DNA from: a virus
Length of the DNA stretch: 46,236 nt
IMG/VR virus record: IMGVR_UViG_3300007351_000020
Coordinates: 1-46,236 of that record
Direction: 5' to 3' (one strand)
The notes under the pieces were generated by a model. The model searched no databases. It saw only the letters and a program-made list of their open reading frames with translations, and was not told the origin of the DNA. The translations under genes and the position numbers were made by a program. Shown one piece after another: positions 29,892 through 37,244 of the stretch; the first letter of the stretch is position 1, and every line of letters begins with the position of its first letter.

Positions 29892-31237
29892 TGCTCACGA
29901 TCACGCAGATGCGCGAGAAGGCCGCCGCTCTGCTCGATGAGGATGCCGGCATTAGAGCGGCAGCCGTGAATCAGAAACGGCAACTCACCGGGCAGGAGCA
30001 GGACCGGATCACGCAGATTTACAACGAAGTCGAAGAGCTTGAAGCATCGATCAAGCTCGAAGAAAAAGGGGAGGCAATCCGCGCCCGATTCAATCAGTCC
30101 GTTGACGAACCGGCGCGGCCCGATCCGACCGACGATGGAAACGGCAGTTACCGCGCTCCCGGCGCGGCCAATCGCCCGAAACCCCGCAAGGGTGACGGCT
30201 TCCGCACGCTCGGAGAATTTCTCACAAAGGTAGCGATTGCACAATCACCCGGCGGACTCACAGACCCGCGGCTTATTCAGGCCGCCGCAACCGGCATGAG
30301 CGAGGGCGTATTCTCTGACGGCGGGTTTGCAGTCGGAACGGATATCGCCGGTACGATCATGGACAAGATTTTCGGGGCCGAAAACCTTGCTTCCCGTTGC
30401 ACCCGCTTCACCATCAGCAACACGTCAAATTCAATCAAAGTGCCTCGCATTGTTGAATCATCTCGCGCTGACGGCTCGCGCTGGGGCGGAGTGCGCGGGT
30501 ACTGGAAAGACGAGGCCGCGGCAATGACCGCCAGCAAACCCAAGGGCGGCGATTGTCAGTTGAGCCTCGAAAACCTGACGGTATTGATTTACACGACGGA
30601 CCAGCTCCTTGCCGATTCCGCCGCGCTCGAATCGTATATCCGCCAGCTCGCGCCGAAAGAGATCATCTTCAAAATGAACGATGCTCTCATTAACGGCGAC
30701 GGCTCCGGCAAACCTCTGGGCATCCTTCAGGCCGGTTGCCTCGTATCGCAGGCAAAGGAAACCGGACAGACGGCGGAAACGATCAAGTACGAGAATATTG
30801 TCAAAATGTGGTCCCGCATGTTCTCTGATTCGCGCCCGAATGCCGTATGGCTTATCAATCAGGACGTGGAGCCGCAACTCTACACGATGTCCCTTGCGGT
30901 CGGTACGGGCGGCAGCGCGGTTTATCTGCCCCCGGGCGGCGCGTCAGATCAACCGTATGCGCGGCTCTTCGGCCGGCCGGTAATTCCGATGGAGCAATGT
31001 CCTACGCTGGGAACGGTTGGCGATATCATCCTGGCCGATTTCAGTCAATACCTGTTGGCTGATAAAGGCGGAGTGGAAAGCGCCTCCTCGATCCATGTCC
31101 AGTTCCTTTACAACGAAACCGTTTTCCGGTTCGTCTACCGCGTGGATGGCCAGCCGTGGTGGGGCGCTCCATTGACCCCCAAAAGCGGATCATCCAATAC
31201 CCTGAGCCCCTTTGTGGCGCTCGCAACCAGGTCTTAA
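29891..31237 (+). CDS. Major capsid protein, HK97 fold
   Basis: This 448-residue protein has a helical scaffold-like delta domain at residues 1-90, with a coiled coil (ITQIYNEVEELEASIKLEEK). The HK97 fold follows, with SNTSNSIKVPRIVE, VLIYTTDQLLADSAALESYI, ALINGDGSGKPLGIL (the E-loop/A-domain hallmark) and LFGRPVIPMEQCP. The delta domain is presumably removed by the ClpP-like protease. The start follows the protease stop (TAATG). Confidence 0.93.
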   Translation: MLTITQMREKAAALLDEDAGIRAAAVNQKRQLTGQEQDRITQIYNEVEELEASIKLEEKGEAIRARFNQSVDEPARPDPTDDGNGSYRAPGAANRPKPRKGDGFRTLGEFLTKVAIAQSPGGLTDPRLIQAAATGMSEGVFSDGGFAVGTDIAGTIMDKIFGAENLASRCTRFTISNTSNSIKVPRIVESSRADGSRWGGVRGYWKDEAAAMTASKPKGGDCQLSLENLTVLIYTTDQLLADSAALESYIRQLAPKEIIFKMNDALINGDGSGKPLGILQAGCLVSQAKETGQTAETIKYENIVKMWSRMFSDSRPNAVWLINQDVEPQLYTMSLAVGTGGSAVYLPPGGASDQPYARLFGRPVIPMEQCPTLGTVGDIILADFSQYLLADKGGVESASSIHVQFLYNETVFRFVYRVDGQPWWGAPLTPKSGSSNTLSPFVALATRS

Positions 31238-31253
31238 GGGGAGGTGACAGCTA

Positions 31254-31736
31254 ATGGCTAGAGGAATCAATATTGCCGAACAATGCCACGTTGTGAATGC
31301 CACGGCTCCTATCGATATCAATGGCGCGGGCGCGTCTTCAGACGTTTTTTCAATGGAGAACTTCTCCCACGCTACGATCATCGTTCAGCTTGGCGTCACC
31401 GGCGCGGCTACCACGATCACAGTCAAGGAGTGCGATGACGTTACGCCGACGAATTCAACGGCTATCGCGTTCTACTACTACTCTGAAACCACGGCGGCGG
31501 GAGATACGCTTTCGACTCGCACGGCCGCCACGACTTCGGGAATCACCGGCTCAACCAACGATGGTGTCATGTACGTCATCGAAATCGACGCATCGCAGCT
31601 TACCGATGGGTACAAGTACCTGCAGGTATGCGCAAGCGATCCGTCAGCCGCAACGCTTTATTCCTGTGTTGCGATTCTGAGCGGCTCGCGCTATTCCGGC
31701 GATCCGGCAACTGAGGCAATAACGGCGATCGTGTAA
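31254..31736 (+). CDS. Putative capsid decoration or head-stabilising protein
   Basis: This 160-residue protein follows GGGGAGGTGAC. It is rich in Thr, Ser, Ala and beta-strands (ATIIVQLGVTGAATTITVKE), and lacks helices or charge clusters. Small beta-sandwich proteins directly after the capsid gene usually decorate or clamp the head. No exact family was recognised. Confidence 0.65.
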   Translation: MARGINIAEQCHVVNATAPIDINGAGASSDVFSMENFSHATIIVQLGVTGAATTITVKECDDVTPTNSTAIAFYYYSETTAAGDTLSTRTAATTSGITGSTNDGVMYVIEIDASQLTDGYKYLQVCASDPSAATLYSCVAILSGSRYSGDPATEAITAIV

Positions 31737-31753
31737 CTGAGACAATAACCAAC

Positions 31754-31802
31754 TATCCGCCCGGCCTCCAGTGACGAGGCCGGGCGCCCTACGGGGCGGA
31801 TA
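31754..31802 (+). other. Nested RNA hairpin, element 3
   Basis: The outer stem is TATCCGCC (31754-31761) with GGCGGATA (31795-31802). The inner hairpin is CGGCCTC...GAGGCCG, with an 11-nt 3' internal loop. There is no T-run, so it is not a classical terminator. It lies between the decoration gene and the next structural gene. Confidence 0.7.
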
Positions 31803-31818
31803 GAAGGAGAAAGAAAAA

Positions 31819-32523
31819 ATGGCAGACGTACACAGCAAATGGATTAATGGGCAGCTCGTCTTTTGGGACACCTACGAATACAGGTGGGTTGATGCAATCG
31901 GCCCGGATGTCGTCAAGTATTGCAACCACTTCGTCAATTTGCCGGTAGACGATACGACCGGCAATCCGACGGAATTCACGACAACGGAAACGGGAGTGAA
32001 TACGGTCGTTATTAGCACGACGGCGGGCGGACGGCTCCTGCTTACCACCGGCGCCACGGAAAACAACGGCATCAGTATGCAATTGACGGGCGAAGCGTTC
32101 AAGCTCGAATCGAACAAGCCGCTGTATTTCGGAACGAAATTGCAGGTGAACGATGCCGACCAGGTTGACTTATTTATCGGCCTCTGCATAACCGACACCG
32201 ATTTGGCGGGCGGCATGACCGACGGAGTCTATTTTGAATCGCTTGACGAAAGCGCGAGCATCTCATGCGTGACCGAAAAGGATTCAACCGAAACGCAGAC
32301 CGATTCCACCGGAACGCTTGTCGATGCCACTGACAAGACGCTCGAATTCTACTGGGACGGCAGCACATACATTCATTTCTACATCGACGGAACGCTTGTG
32401 GCGTCAAGTTCCACAAACATTCCAACCGATGAAGAGCTTACGCTCTCGATCGAATTGCTGACCGGCGAGGGTACGGCAAACACCTGCTCAATCGATTGGG
32501 TCCGCGTCATTCAGATCCGGTAA
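31819..32523 (+). CDS. Putative head-associated beta-sandwich protein
   Basis: This 234-residue protein follows GAAGGAGAAAGAAAAA. The first 35 residues (WINGQLVFWDTYEYRWVDAI) may attach to the head. The rest is a Thr-rich beta-sandwich of concanavalin/lectin appearance (PLYFGTKLQVNDADQVDLFIGL, KTLEFYWDGSTYIHFYIDGTL, broken by loops). Such folds in phage heads bind carbohydrate. The function is inferred. Confidence 0.6.
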   Translation: MADVHSKWINGQLVFWDTYEYRWVDAIGPDVVKYCNHFVNLPVDDTTGNPTEFTTTETGVNTVVISTTAGGRLLLTTGATENNGISMQLTGEAFKLESNKPLYFGTKLQVNDADQVDLFIGLCITDTDLAGGMTDGVYFESLDESASISCVTEKDSTETQTDSTGTLVDATDKTLEFYWDGSTYIHFYIDGTLVASSSTNIPTDEELTLSIELLTGEGTANTCSIDWVRVIQIR

Positions 32524-32533
32524 GGGGGTTGCA

Positions 32534-32950
32534 ATGAGAAGATACCTGATTGCGCTAGTGCTCGTGCTTCTCTTTGCAGGGGCGGCATGGGCAACGAGCC
32601 TCAACTTTTCGAGCAGCCCGAACCTGACGGGGCTTACTTACTGGGTTGAGCGTGATAACGTCGGCGATGCCTCAACCGCGCAAACGATCAAAGCCGCTCC
32701 TGGCGCGGGCTACAGGCTGACGGTAACGCGGGTAATAATCAGTTGCGTAACCGCATGTGCCATTTACTTGAAAGACGAAGACGGCACGGTAATAGCCGGC
32801 GGTTACGAATTCACTACGGGCGGCCCGGGAACAATAGACCTCAATTTCTACCGATACCCGCGATATTTGGCCGACAACAAGGCGCTGACGTATGAGGCAA
32901 CCGCAGAGGGAAACGTGACGGTTGAGGTTGAGGGGTTCACAAGCAACTAA
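32534..32950 (+). CDS. Exported beta protein within the structural module
   Basis: This 138-residue protein has an unmistakable signal peptide (MRRYLIALVLVLLFAGAAWA) and a probable cleavage after AWA. The mature part is a small beta-sandwich (VTRVIISCVTACAIYLKDEDG). A signal peptide is odd for a virion part. It may be a surface-exposed or periplasmic protein, or the hydrophobic start may be used in assembly. Its neighbours are head genes. Confidence 0.65.
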   Translation: MRRYLIALVLVLLFAGAAWATSLNFSSSPNLTGLTYWVERDNVGDASTAQTIKAAPGAGYRLTVTRVIISCVTACAIYLKDEDGTVIAGGYEFTTGGPGTIDLNFYRYPRYLADNKALTYEATAEGNVTVEVEGFTSN

Positions 32951-32974
32951 CGGGCGATGACTGAAAGGGGCGAT

Positions 32975-33142
32975 ATGAGCGAGTTGAAAATGGTGCAGGT
33001 GAGGTTGAAGCCGCATTATCTTCCTCACCTGCATTCTCGTATTGTGGAAATGTATGAGGGACCGGCAAGGCAACTTGCAGATAGCGGATTGCTCGAGATC
33101 CTGCCGGTAGAGAAAAAGCGCGGGCGCAAACCAAAGGCTTAG
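32975..33142 (+). CDS. Small basic head protein
   Basis: This is 55 residues from ATG 32975 behind GAAAGGGGCG. An upstream ATG at 32957 lacks a site. The sequence KMVQVRLKPHYLPHLHSRIV ends in a basic KKRGRKPKA tail, which is common to short phage proteins just before the gp6-type connector. No precise role is known. Confidence 0.6.
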   Translation: MSELKMVQVRLKPHYLPHLHSRIVEMYEGPARQLADSGLLEILPVEKKRGRKPKA

Positions 33143-33145
33143 GCG

Positions 33146-34051
33146 ATGTCGATAAGCTCTCCGAATCGGATAATCACAGCTACCGATTTCAAGAACATTA
33201 TGCGCGTTGGCGATACCTCGCAGGATACGATTCTTGGGCGCGTTCTCCCGGGGGCGCTCCGGGCGCTCGAAAGATACTGTAACCGCAAATTCTGCGAGTA
33301 CGAAGAGGAGGCGTTTTCGGTTTATTGCAACGATACCGGCAGCGTTTCAGCGGCAACAGTCACCGTTACGGAATCCACGCTTACCCTTGTCAATACCGGC
33401 GGGGATAATGCGGGAACAAATACGCTCACCCTTGCCGATGCCGCCAATGACACGCTGACAGAACTTGTTGCCGTCATAGAGGCACTGGACGGCTGGACCG
33501 CAACGATATCTTCATCGGCAACGGGGACGGCATCGAGCACAGAACTAACTCCGGCGGCCGCTCAATCCTGCATCGGCTCTGCAAATGCCGTCACATTGGG
33601 CTATCGCGTGGACATAACGGAGTACTTTGACGGGGACGGCAAAACGCGGCTCTGGCCGCAGTATATCCCGCTCATTTCCGTCACTTCGCTTTACGATGAC
33701 ACAGACCGGACTTTTACGGATTCGAATGACGCGCTTGACGATGACGATTATGCGCTTTTTGACGATTACCTTCAGCTGGTCGATAACAACACTTTCAATG
33801 TCGACACAAAAAACATTCGCTTGATCTATCGCGGCGGCTACACGCCCGCACAGCTTGACGATGACGAGCGATCAGATTTGAGGCTGGCGGCGGCTCAGTA
33901 CGTGAATTACATCATGCAGCAGATATCAACCGGGCCCGTCCAGGCGCAGGTTGACATTGACGGCATGGTTCAAAGGCCGCTATTTTTCGGCCCAATTCCC
34001 GCGATGGTTCGGGCGCTCCTGGAGCCCTACAAACGCAAGGTATTTTTCTAA
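33146..34051 (+). CDS. Head-tail connector, gp6-like, with inserted domain
   Basis: This 301-residue protein has an N-terminal helical connector part (TDFKNIMRVGDTSQDTILGR, RALERYCNRKFCEYE) and a C-terminal connector part (IRLIYRGGYTPAQLDDDERSDLRLAAAQYV). These match the gp6/gp15-type ring protein. Between them, about residues 65-150 form a Ser/Thr/Ala-rich beta insertion, so it is about twice the length of HK97 gp6. It probably joins the portal to the tail. The insertion may be exposed at the neck. Confidence 0.75.
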   Translation: MSISSPNRIITATDFKNIMRVGDTSQDTILGRVLPGALRALERYCNRKFCEYEEEAFSVYCNDTGSVSAATVTVTESTLTLVNTGGDNAGTNTLTLADAANDTLTELVAVIEALDGWTATISSSATGTASSTELTPAAAQSCIGSANAVTLGYRVDITEYFDGDGKTRLWPQYIPLISVTSLYDDTDRTFTDSNDALDDDDYALFDDYLQLVDNNTFNVDTKNIRLIYRGGYTPAQLDDDERSDLRLAAAQYVNYIMQQISTGPVQAQVDIDGMVQRPLFFGPIPAMVRALLEPYKRKVFF

Positions 34052-34614
34052 TGGGTGACTACAAATTCGAGGTCGATACGTCCCAGGCTGAAGCTCTTGG
34101 CCGGCGCATTGAACAGGCCGCTAAAGATGGTTTCTCTGATGCTCAAATTACAAAAGCCCTCAGACAAGGGGCCCGCGTGATACGGGATAAGGCGCGAGCT
34201 ACGGCTCCGGTACGGAAAACGGGCAAGTCCATTAAGGGCAAGGGACGCCCCGGGGTGCTCAAAAGATCGATCAAGGACGTAACCCTTAAAAAGCGCCAGG
34301 GTAGACCACCGGCGGCAAAAGCGGCTGGCGTTGCTCCTCATGCTCATTTGGTGGAACTCGGGACGGGGCCGCGATTCCGGGGAATCAAAAAGCATTTCGT
34401 TGGCGGGAGGACAGAGCGGGGAATAAAGCGATACGGACCGCGTCATTTCTTTTGGGAAGGCACCGGCAACAAATTCGGCTATACCGGCTCGATGCCGCCT
34501 AATCCCTTTTTCAAGCATGCCGTTGACGCTGGTATGGCGGCGGCCAATCAGGCTATAGACCAGGGCATTGACAAAATGCGCGATGCGTTTGACCGGAAGG
34601 TACGCGGAAGTTGA
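34051..34614 (+). CDS. Neck protein, HK97 gp10-like
   Basis: This 187-residue basic protein has the family pattern ALRQGARVIRDKARATAPVR (about residues 36-55), APHAHLVELGTGPR (about 95-108) and PPNPFFKHAVDA near the C-terminus. HK97 gp10-type proteins connect head and tail at the neck. It starts at the stop of the connector (TAATG) and overlaps the next gene by four bases. Confidence 0.88.
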   Translation: MGDYKFEVDTSQAEALGRRIEQAAKDGFSDAQITKALRQGARVIRDKARATAPVRKTGKSIKGKGRPGVLKRSIKDVTLKKRQGRPPAAKAAGVAPHAHLVELGTGPRFRGIKKHFVGGRTERGIKRYGPRHFFWEGTGNKFGYTGSMPPNPFFKHAVDAGMAAANQAIDQGIDKMRDAFDRKVRGS

Positions 34615-35129
34615 GCATTGATATTTCCAGCCTTGAAGACGCCGTTAAGGTGGTTTATGCCGCCGATTCATGGTTCTCGGAGTCCGCAAACTGCGTTACT
34701 ATCGAGGCCCGATTCCGGCGCGTTTCGCAGGACTATAACCGCGCCTTTTATGGATTCGAGCCAACAAGCGAATTACCCGCCGTTATCATTGTGGCGGCAA
34801 TTCAGCGCAACGGATTCGAGGGTAAGGTCCGGCGCGAACATACCACGACCGGCGAATACGATTACTTTATTCCAATGGCGATTCTGTGCATCTTGCAAAA
34901 GGCCGATTATGACGATTGCGAAAGCGCGATTATCACGATGATCGAAAAGGCCACCGACGTTGCAGAGGAGCAAATTCATTCCGGCGCCGATTGGGGAACG
35001 GGTGACGGCATAACCGTACCCGACAGCATTGAGGACTCATATAACGTGATTCCGCACGGGGCAACGCATATCGGAGTTGGCATTGTGAAATTCGACATTC
35101 AAAAGATTGGGGATATCGGGGGAATATAA
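34611..35129 (+). CDS. Putative tail terminator or completion protein (TTG start)
   Basis: This 172-residue protein begins at TTG 34611, overlapping the gp10-like stop (TTGA), with GGAAGGTACGCGGAAG upstream. Its position directly after gp10 and before the tail tube is that of the tail terminator. It is alpha/beta, with LPAVIIVAAIQRNG and GEYDYFIPMAILCILQ. The assignment rests mainly on synteny. Confidence 0.65.
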   Translation: MSIDISSLEDAVKVVYAADSWFSESANCVTIEARFRRVSQDYNRAFYGFEPTSELPAVIIVAAIQRNGFEGKVRREHTTTGEYDYFIPMAILCILQKADYDDCESAIITMIEKATDVAEEQIHSGADWGTGDGITVPDSIEDSYNVIPHGATHIGVGIVKFDIQKIGDIGGI

Positions 35130-35181
35130 AATAGCATTCAGGGCTTGACCTGAGCCGGACGCGGCAGACGGTCAATGAAAG

Positions 35182-35233
35182 AAAGAAAGGCGGCTGGTAG
35201 GAGCCTACCCTCCTATTAGCCGCCTTTTTCTTT
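35182..35233 (+). other. Nested RNA hairpin, element 4
   Basis: The outer stem is AAAGGCGGCT (35186-35195) with AGCCGCCTTT (35218-35227). The inner hairpin is GGTAGG-AG-CCTACC, and the 3' internal loop is eight nt. A TTTTTCTTTG tail follows. It lies in the 130-bp gap before the tail-tube genes and is the closest match to element 2. Confidence 0.75.
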
Positions 35234-35260
35234 GCCCTGACAACGAGGAGGATACGACAG

Positions 35261-35461
35261 ATGCCGAGCAAGGCAAAACGCGATTTTGAGGTTTTTACCG
35301 GCGCTCTCAGGCGCAAATTCAAAGCCGGTGACGTTGACCTGCGGGATGTCTACGCCCGTAAATGGCCGCATGATTTTGAGTTCATTCCGGCCGATACGCC
35401 ACCAAAGGAGGGCCCGAAACCCGTAAATGTTGAGATCAAGCCGGAAGGGGGTGACGAATAA
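35261..35461 (+). CDS. Small protein before tail tube
   Basis: This 66-residue charged protein follows ACGAGGAGGATACGACAG. VFTGALRRKFKAGDVDL suggests a compact helical fold. The proline-rich C-terminus is acidic. It ends where the tail-tube gene begins (TAATG). The role is unknown, possibly tail initiation. Confidence 0.6.
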   Translation: MPSKAKRDFEVFTGALRRKFKAGDVDLRDVYARKWPHDFEFIPADTPPKEGPKPVNVEIKPEGGDE

Positions 35462-36531
35462 TGGCACGTACATTTGCAGAACCGTCATACAGGGGTTTTT
35501 CGGTTACGGCGGAAAGCCCGTATGGAACGGCAGAGGCCGCCGCCTCGTGGATTGCCCGTTTTCAGGACAAGGCCACAATGCCGCAACCTGGCGGGCTTGT
35601 CGATGCCGATGAAGACGAGTACACGGGCAGCACTTATCGCAAAAAGCATGACATTGTGCAATGGGCGGTCCAACTCACACATGAGCAGCGCCTATTACCA
35701 TATGTCGCGGGGTTATTTCTTTCGCTTGTCGGCGGATCGACTACTGCAACACAGCAGGCAGCGACCGCCGCATATCTGCATGTGATAGAGGATGATTCCG
35801 ACGCTGTTGACCTGCTCTCCGTAACCATGTGGGAGGATACGCCCGCATACGGCCAGCAGGAATTTACCGGAATCGCTTGCACTGAGGTTTCCATTGAATT
35901 CGGGCGCGGCGAATTCTGCAAGCTGACGGCCCAACTCATCGGCGACGGCGCGGTTGCGGCGGGAGACGATCTCTCAGCCGTTGCGGTAGCGAATACCTCG
36001 GAGGTCTATCTCAAATGGAGCGATGTTGATGTTCTTGTCGGTGGCACATATTCCGAGGCCGCAGGCGTTGGATCGGTAGCGGGTGGAACGTCAATCAAAT
36101 CACAGATTCGCAGCGGGAAAATCACGATCAAAAACAACGGCGCCCTGCTCTATGCGCTCGGGGAATCGGACGACTACGCCTCGGGAGCAATTAAGGGAAA
36201 CATGAAGGACGCCGAAATCGTGAAAATCGAGCTCGAATTTGAACCCGCATTGGCGGATCCCGATTTAGAGCTTGATTACCTTACCGGCGAAACGGAGAAC
36301 GTCCTGCAGATCGAATTTCAGGGCGCATCAATGGGCGGCGCAGAGGCCGCCTATTACTACACCGTGGATTTCTACTTCCCGGTTACTCGCGTCAATGCGG
36401 GGGCGCTCGATAAGGACAACCTGGTACAGACGGCAACGCAGACATGGATTGCCATAAAAGACGATTCAGTCAATGACTATCCGCTCTGGCAGGCGCAGGT
36501 GACCAACAAGGTAACGGCCTATCTAGGCTAG
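35461..36531 (+). CDS. Major tail tube protein
   Basis: This 356-residue protein follows GGGGGTGACGA. It has the tail-tube pattern of long siphophages: an early beta hairpin (GFSVTAESPYGTAEAAASWI), KHDIVQWAVQLTHEQ, repeated Gly/Asp/Ala strands, and a C-terminal AYYYTVDFYFPVTRV strand followed by NDYPLWQAQVTNKV. Many copies stack around the tape measure. It is followed by the frameshifted chaperones, as in lambda. Confidence 0.85.
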   Translation: MARTFAEPSYRGFSVTAESPYGTAEAAASWIARFQDKATMPQPGGLVDADEDEYTGSTYRKKHDIVQWAVQLTHEQRLLPYVAGLFLSLVGGSTTATQQAATAAYLHVIEDDSDAVDLLSVTMWEDTPAYGQQEFTGIACTEVSIEFGRGEFCKLTAQLIGDGAVAAGDDLSAVAVANTSEVYLKWSDVDVLVGGTYSEAAGVGSVAGGTSIKSQIRSGKITIKNNGALLYALGESDDYASGAIKGNMKDAEIVKIELEFEPALADPDLELDYLTGETENVLQIEFQGASMGGAEAAYYYTVDFYFPVTRVNAGALDKDNLVQTATQTWIAIKDDSVNDYPLWQAQVTNKVTAYLG

Positions 36532-36561
36532 GGTATGGGCGAATGAAAGGAGACTACAGCA

Positions 36562-36951
36562 ATGGCGAGGGTACTCAACGAAGGCGATCAAATCAGAATC
36601 AGGATCGAAACCGAAGACGATGAAAAACGCTGGCCGGTTTTGATTCTGACGTATCCGAACGAGCAAGAGCTCGATAAACACGAGCGCGACCGCGCAACCG
36701 TCGAAATGGCGCGTCACGGCAAAGTCAAAACCAAAGTCGACTATGCCGCAGATATTCAGTTCATCGAAAAGCATCTTGTCGGCTGTGAAAACATCGAGAT
36801 TCCCGATCCCGCCAATCCCGGCCAATTCGTACCGCTAACCACCACAACCCCTGAATGGAAATCGAAAATCCCCGTTCGCTGGAAACGACGAGCGATCAAT
36901 TATTTCCTTACGGGTGACGCAATGGGTGACGAGGACCCGGAAAAAAACTAA
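36562..36951 (+). CDS. Tail assembly chaperone, gpG-like (0-frame product)
   Basis: This 129-residue charged protein follows GAAAGGAGACTACAGCA. It stands between tail tube and tape measure, where lambda G and its homologues lie. The last codons are GAA-AAA-AAC followed by TAA. The run A-AAA-AAC at 36942-36948 is a canonical slippery site, so part of the ribosomes should bypass the stop by a -1 shift. The gene product coats the tape measure during assembly. Confidence 0.85.
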   Translation: MARVLNEGDQIRIRIETEDDEKRWPVLILTYPNEQELDKHERDRATVEMARHGKVKTKVDYAADIQFIEKHLVGCENIEIPDPANPGQFVPLTTTTPEWKSKIPVRWKRRAINYFLTGDAMGDEDPEKN

Positions 36952-36992
36952 TCGCGTTCCTGGAGTCAGACTATTTTCGGCGGCTCCAGGAA
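36942..36992 (+). promoter_or_regulatory. -1 ribosomal frameshift signal
   Basis: The slippery heptamer A-AAA-AAC (36942-36948) lies in phase, just before the 0-frame stop. A 9-bp stem, TTCCTGGAG (36957-36965) with CTCCAGGAA (36984-36992), begins eight bases downstream, the standard distance for a stimulatory hairpin. Confidence 0.88.
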
Positions 36993-37244
36993 TGCAGGGA
37001 CATGGAGGGCGAGCCATGCGGGGAATGCAAAGACTGTCCGCATTACAAAGAGGCTTTCAGCCGATTCACGCCCGAATATGCGGCTTATGTTTCACGCCTG
37101 CAGCGCGGCATTTTGCGGCTGAAGCTCGCCCCCACGCTGGCCGGCCAATATTCCTTGCGGGAAATCGATCTCATGGCCTTGATGATCGCACACGCCGAAC
37201 AGAAGGCCGCAGAGAAGGCAAAAGAAAATGCCAAGACCAGTTGA
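36945..37244 (+). CDS. gpT-like extension made by -1 frameshift
   Basis: After slipping at 36942-36948 the ribosome reads KLIAFLESDYFRRLQECRD and continues to the stop at 37242-37244, giving a fused protein of about 227 residues with the upstream gene. The extension contains CRDMEGEPCGECKDC, a cysteine cluster probably binding zinc, then helices (IDLMALMIAHAEQKAAEKA). It has no ribosome site of its own near its beginning. It overlaps the tape-measure start by 17 bp. The arrangement equals lambda G-GT. Confidence 0.85.
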   Translation, partial: KLIAFLESDYFRRLQECRDMEGEPCGECKDCPHYKEAFSRFTPEYAAYVSRLQRGILRLKLAPTLAGQYSLREIDLMALMIAHAEQKAAEKAKENAKTS

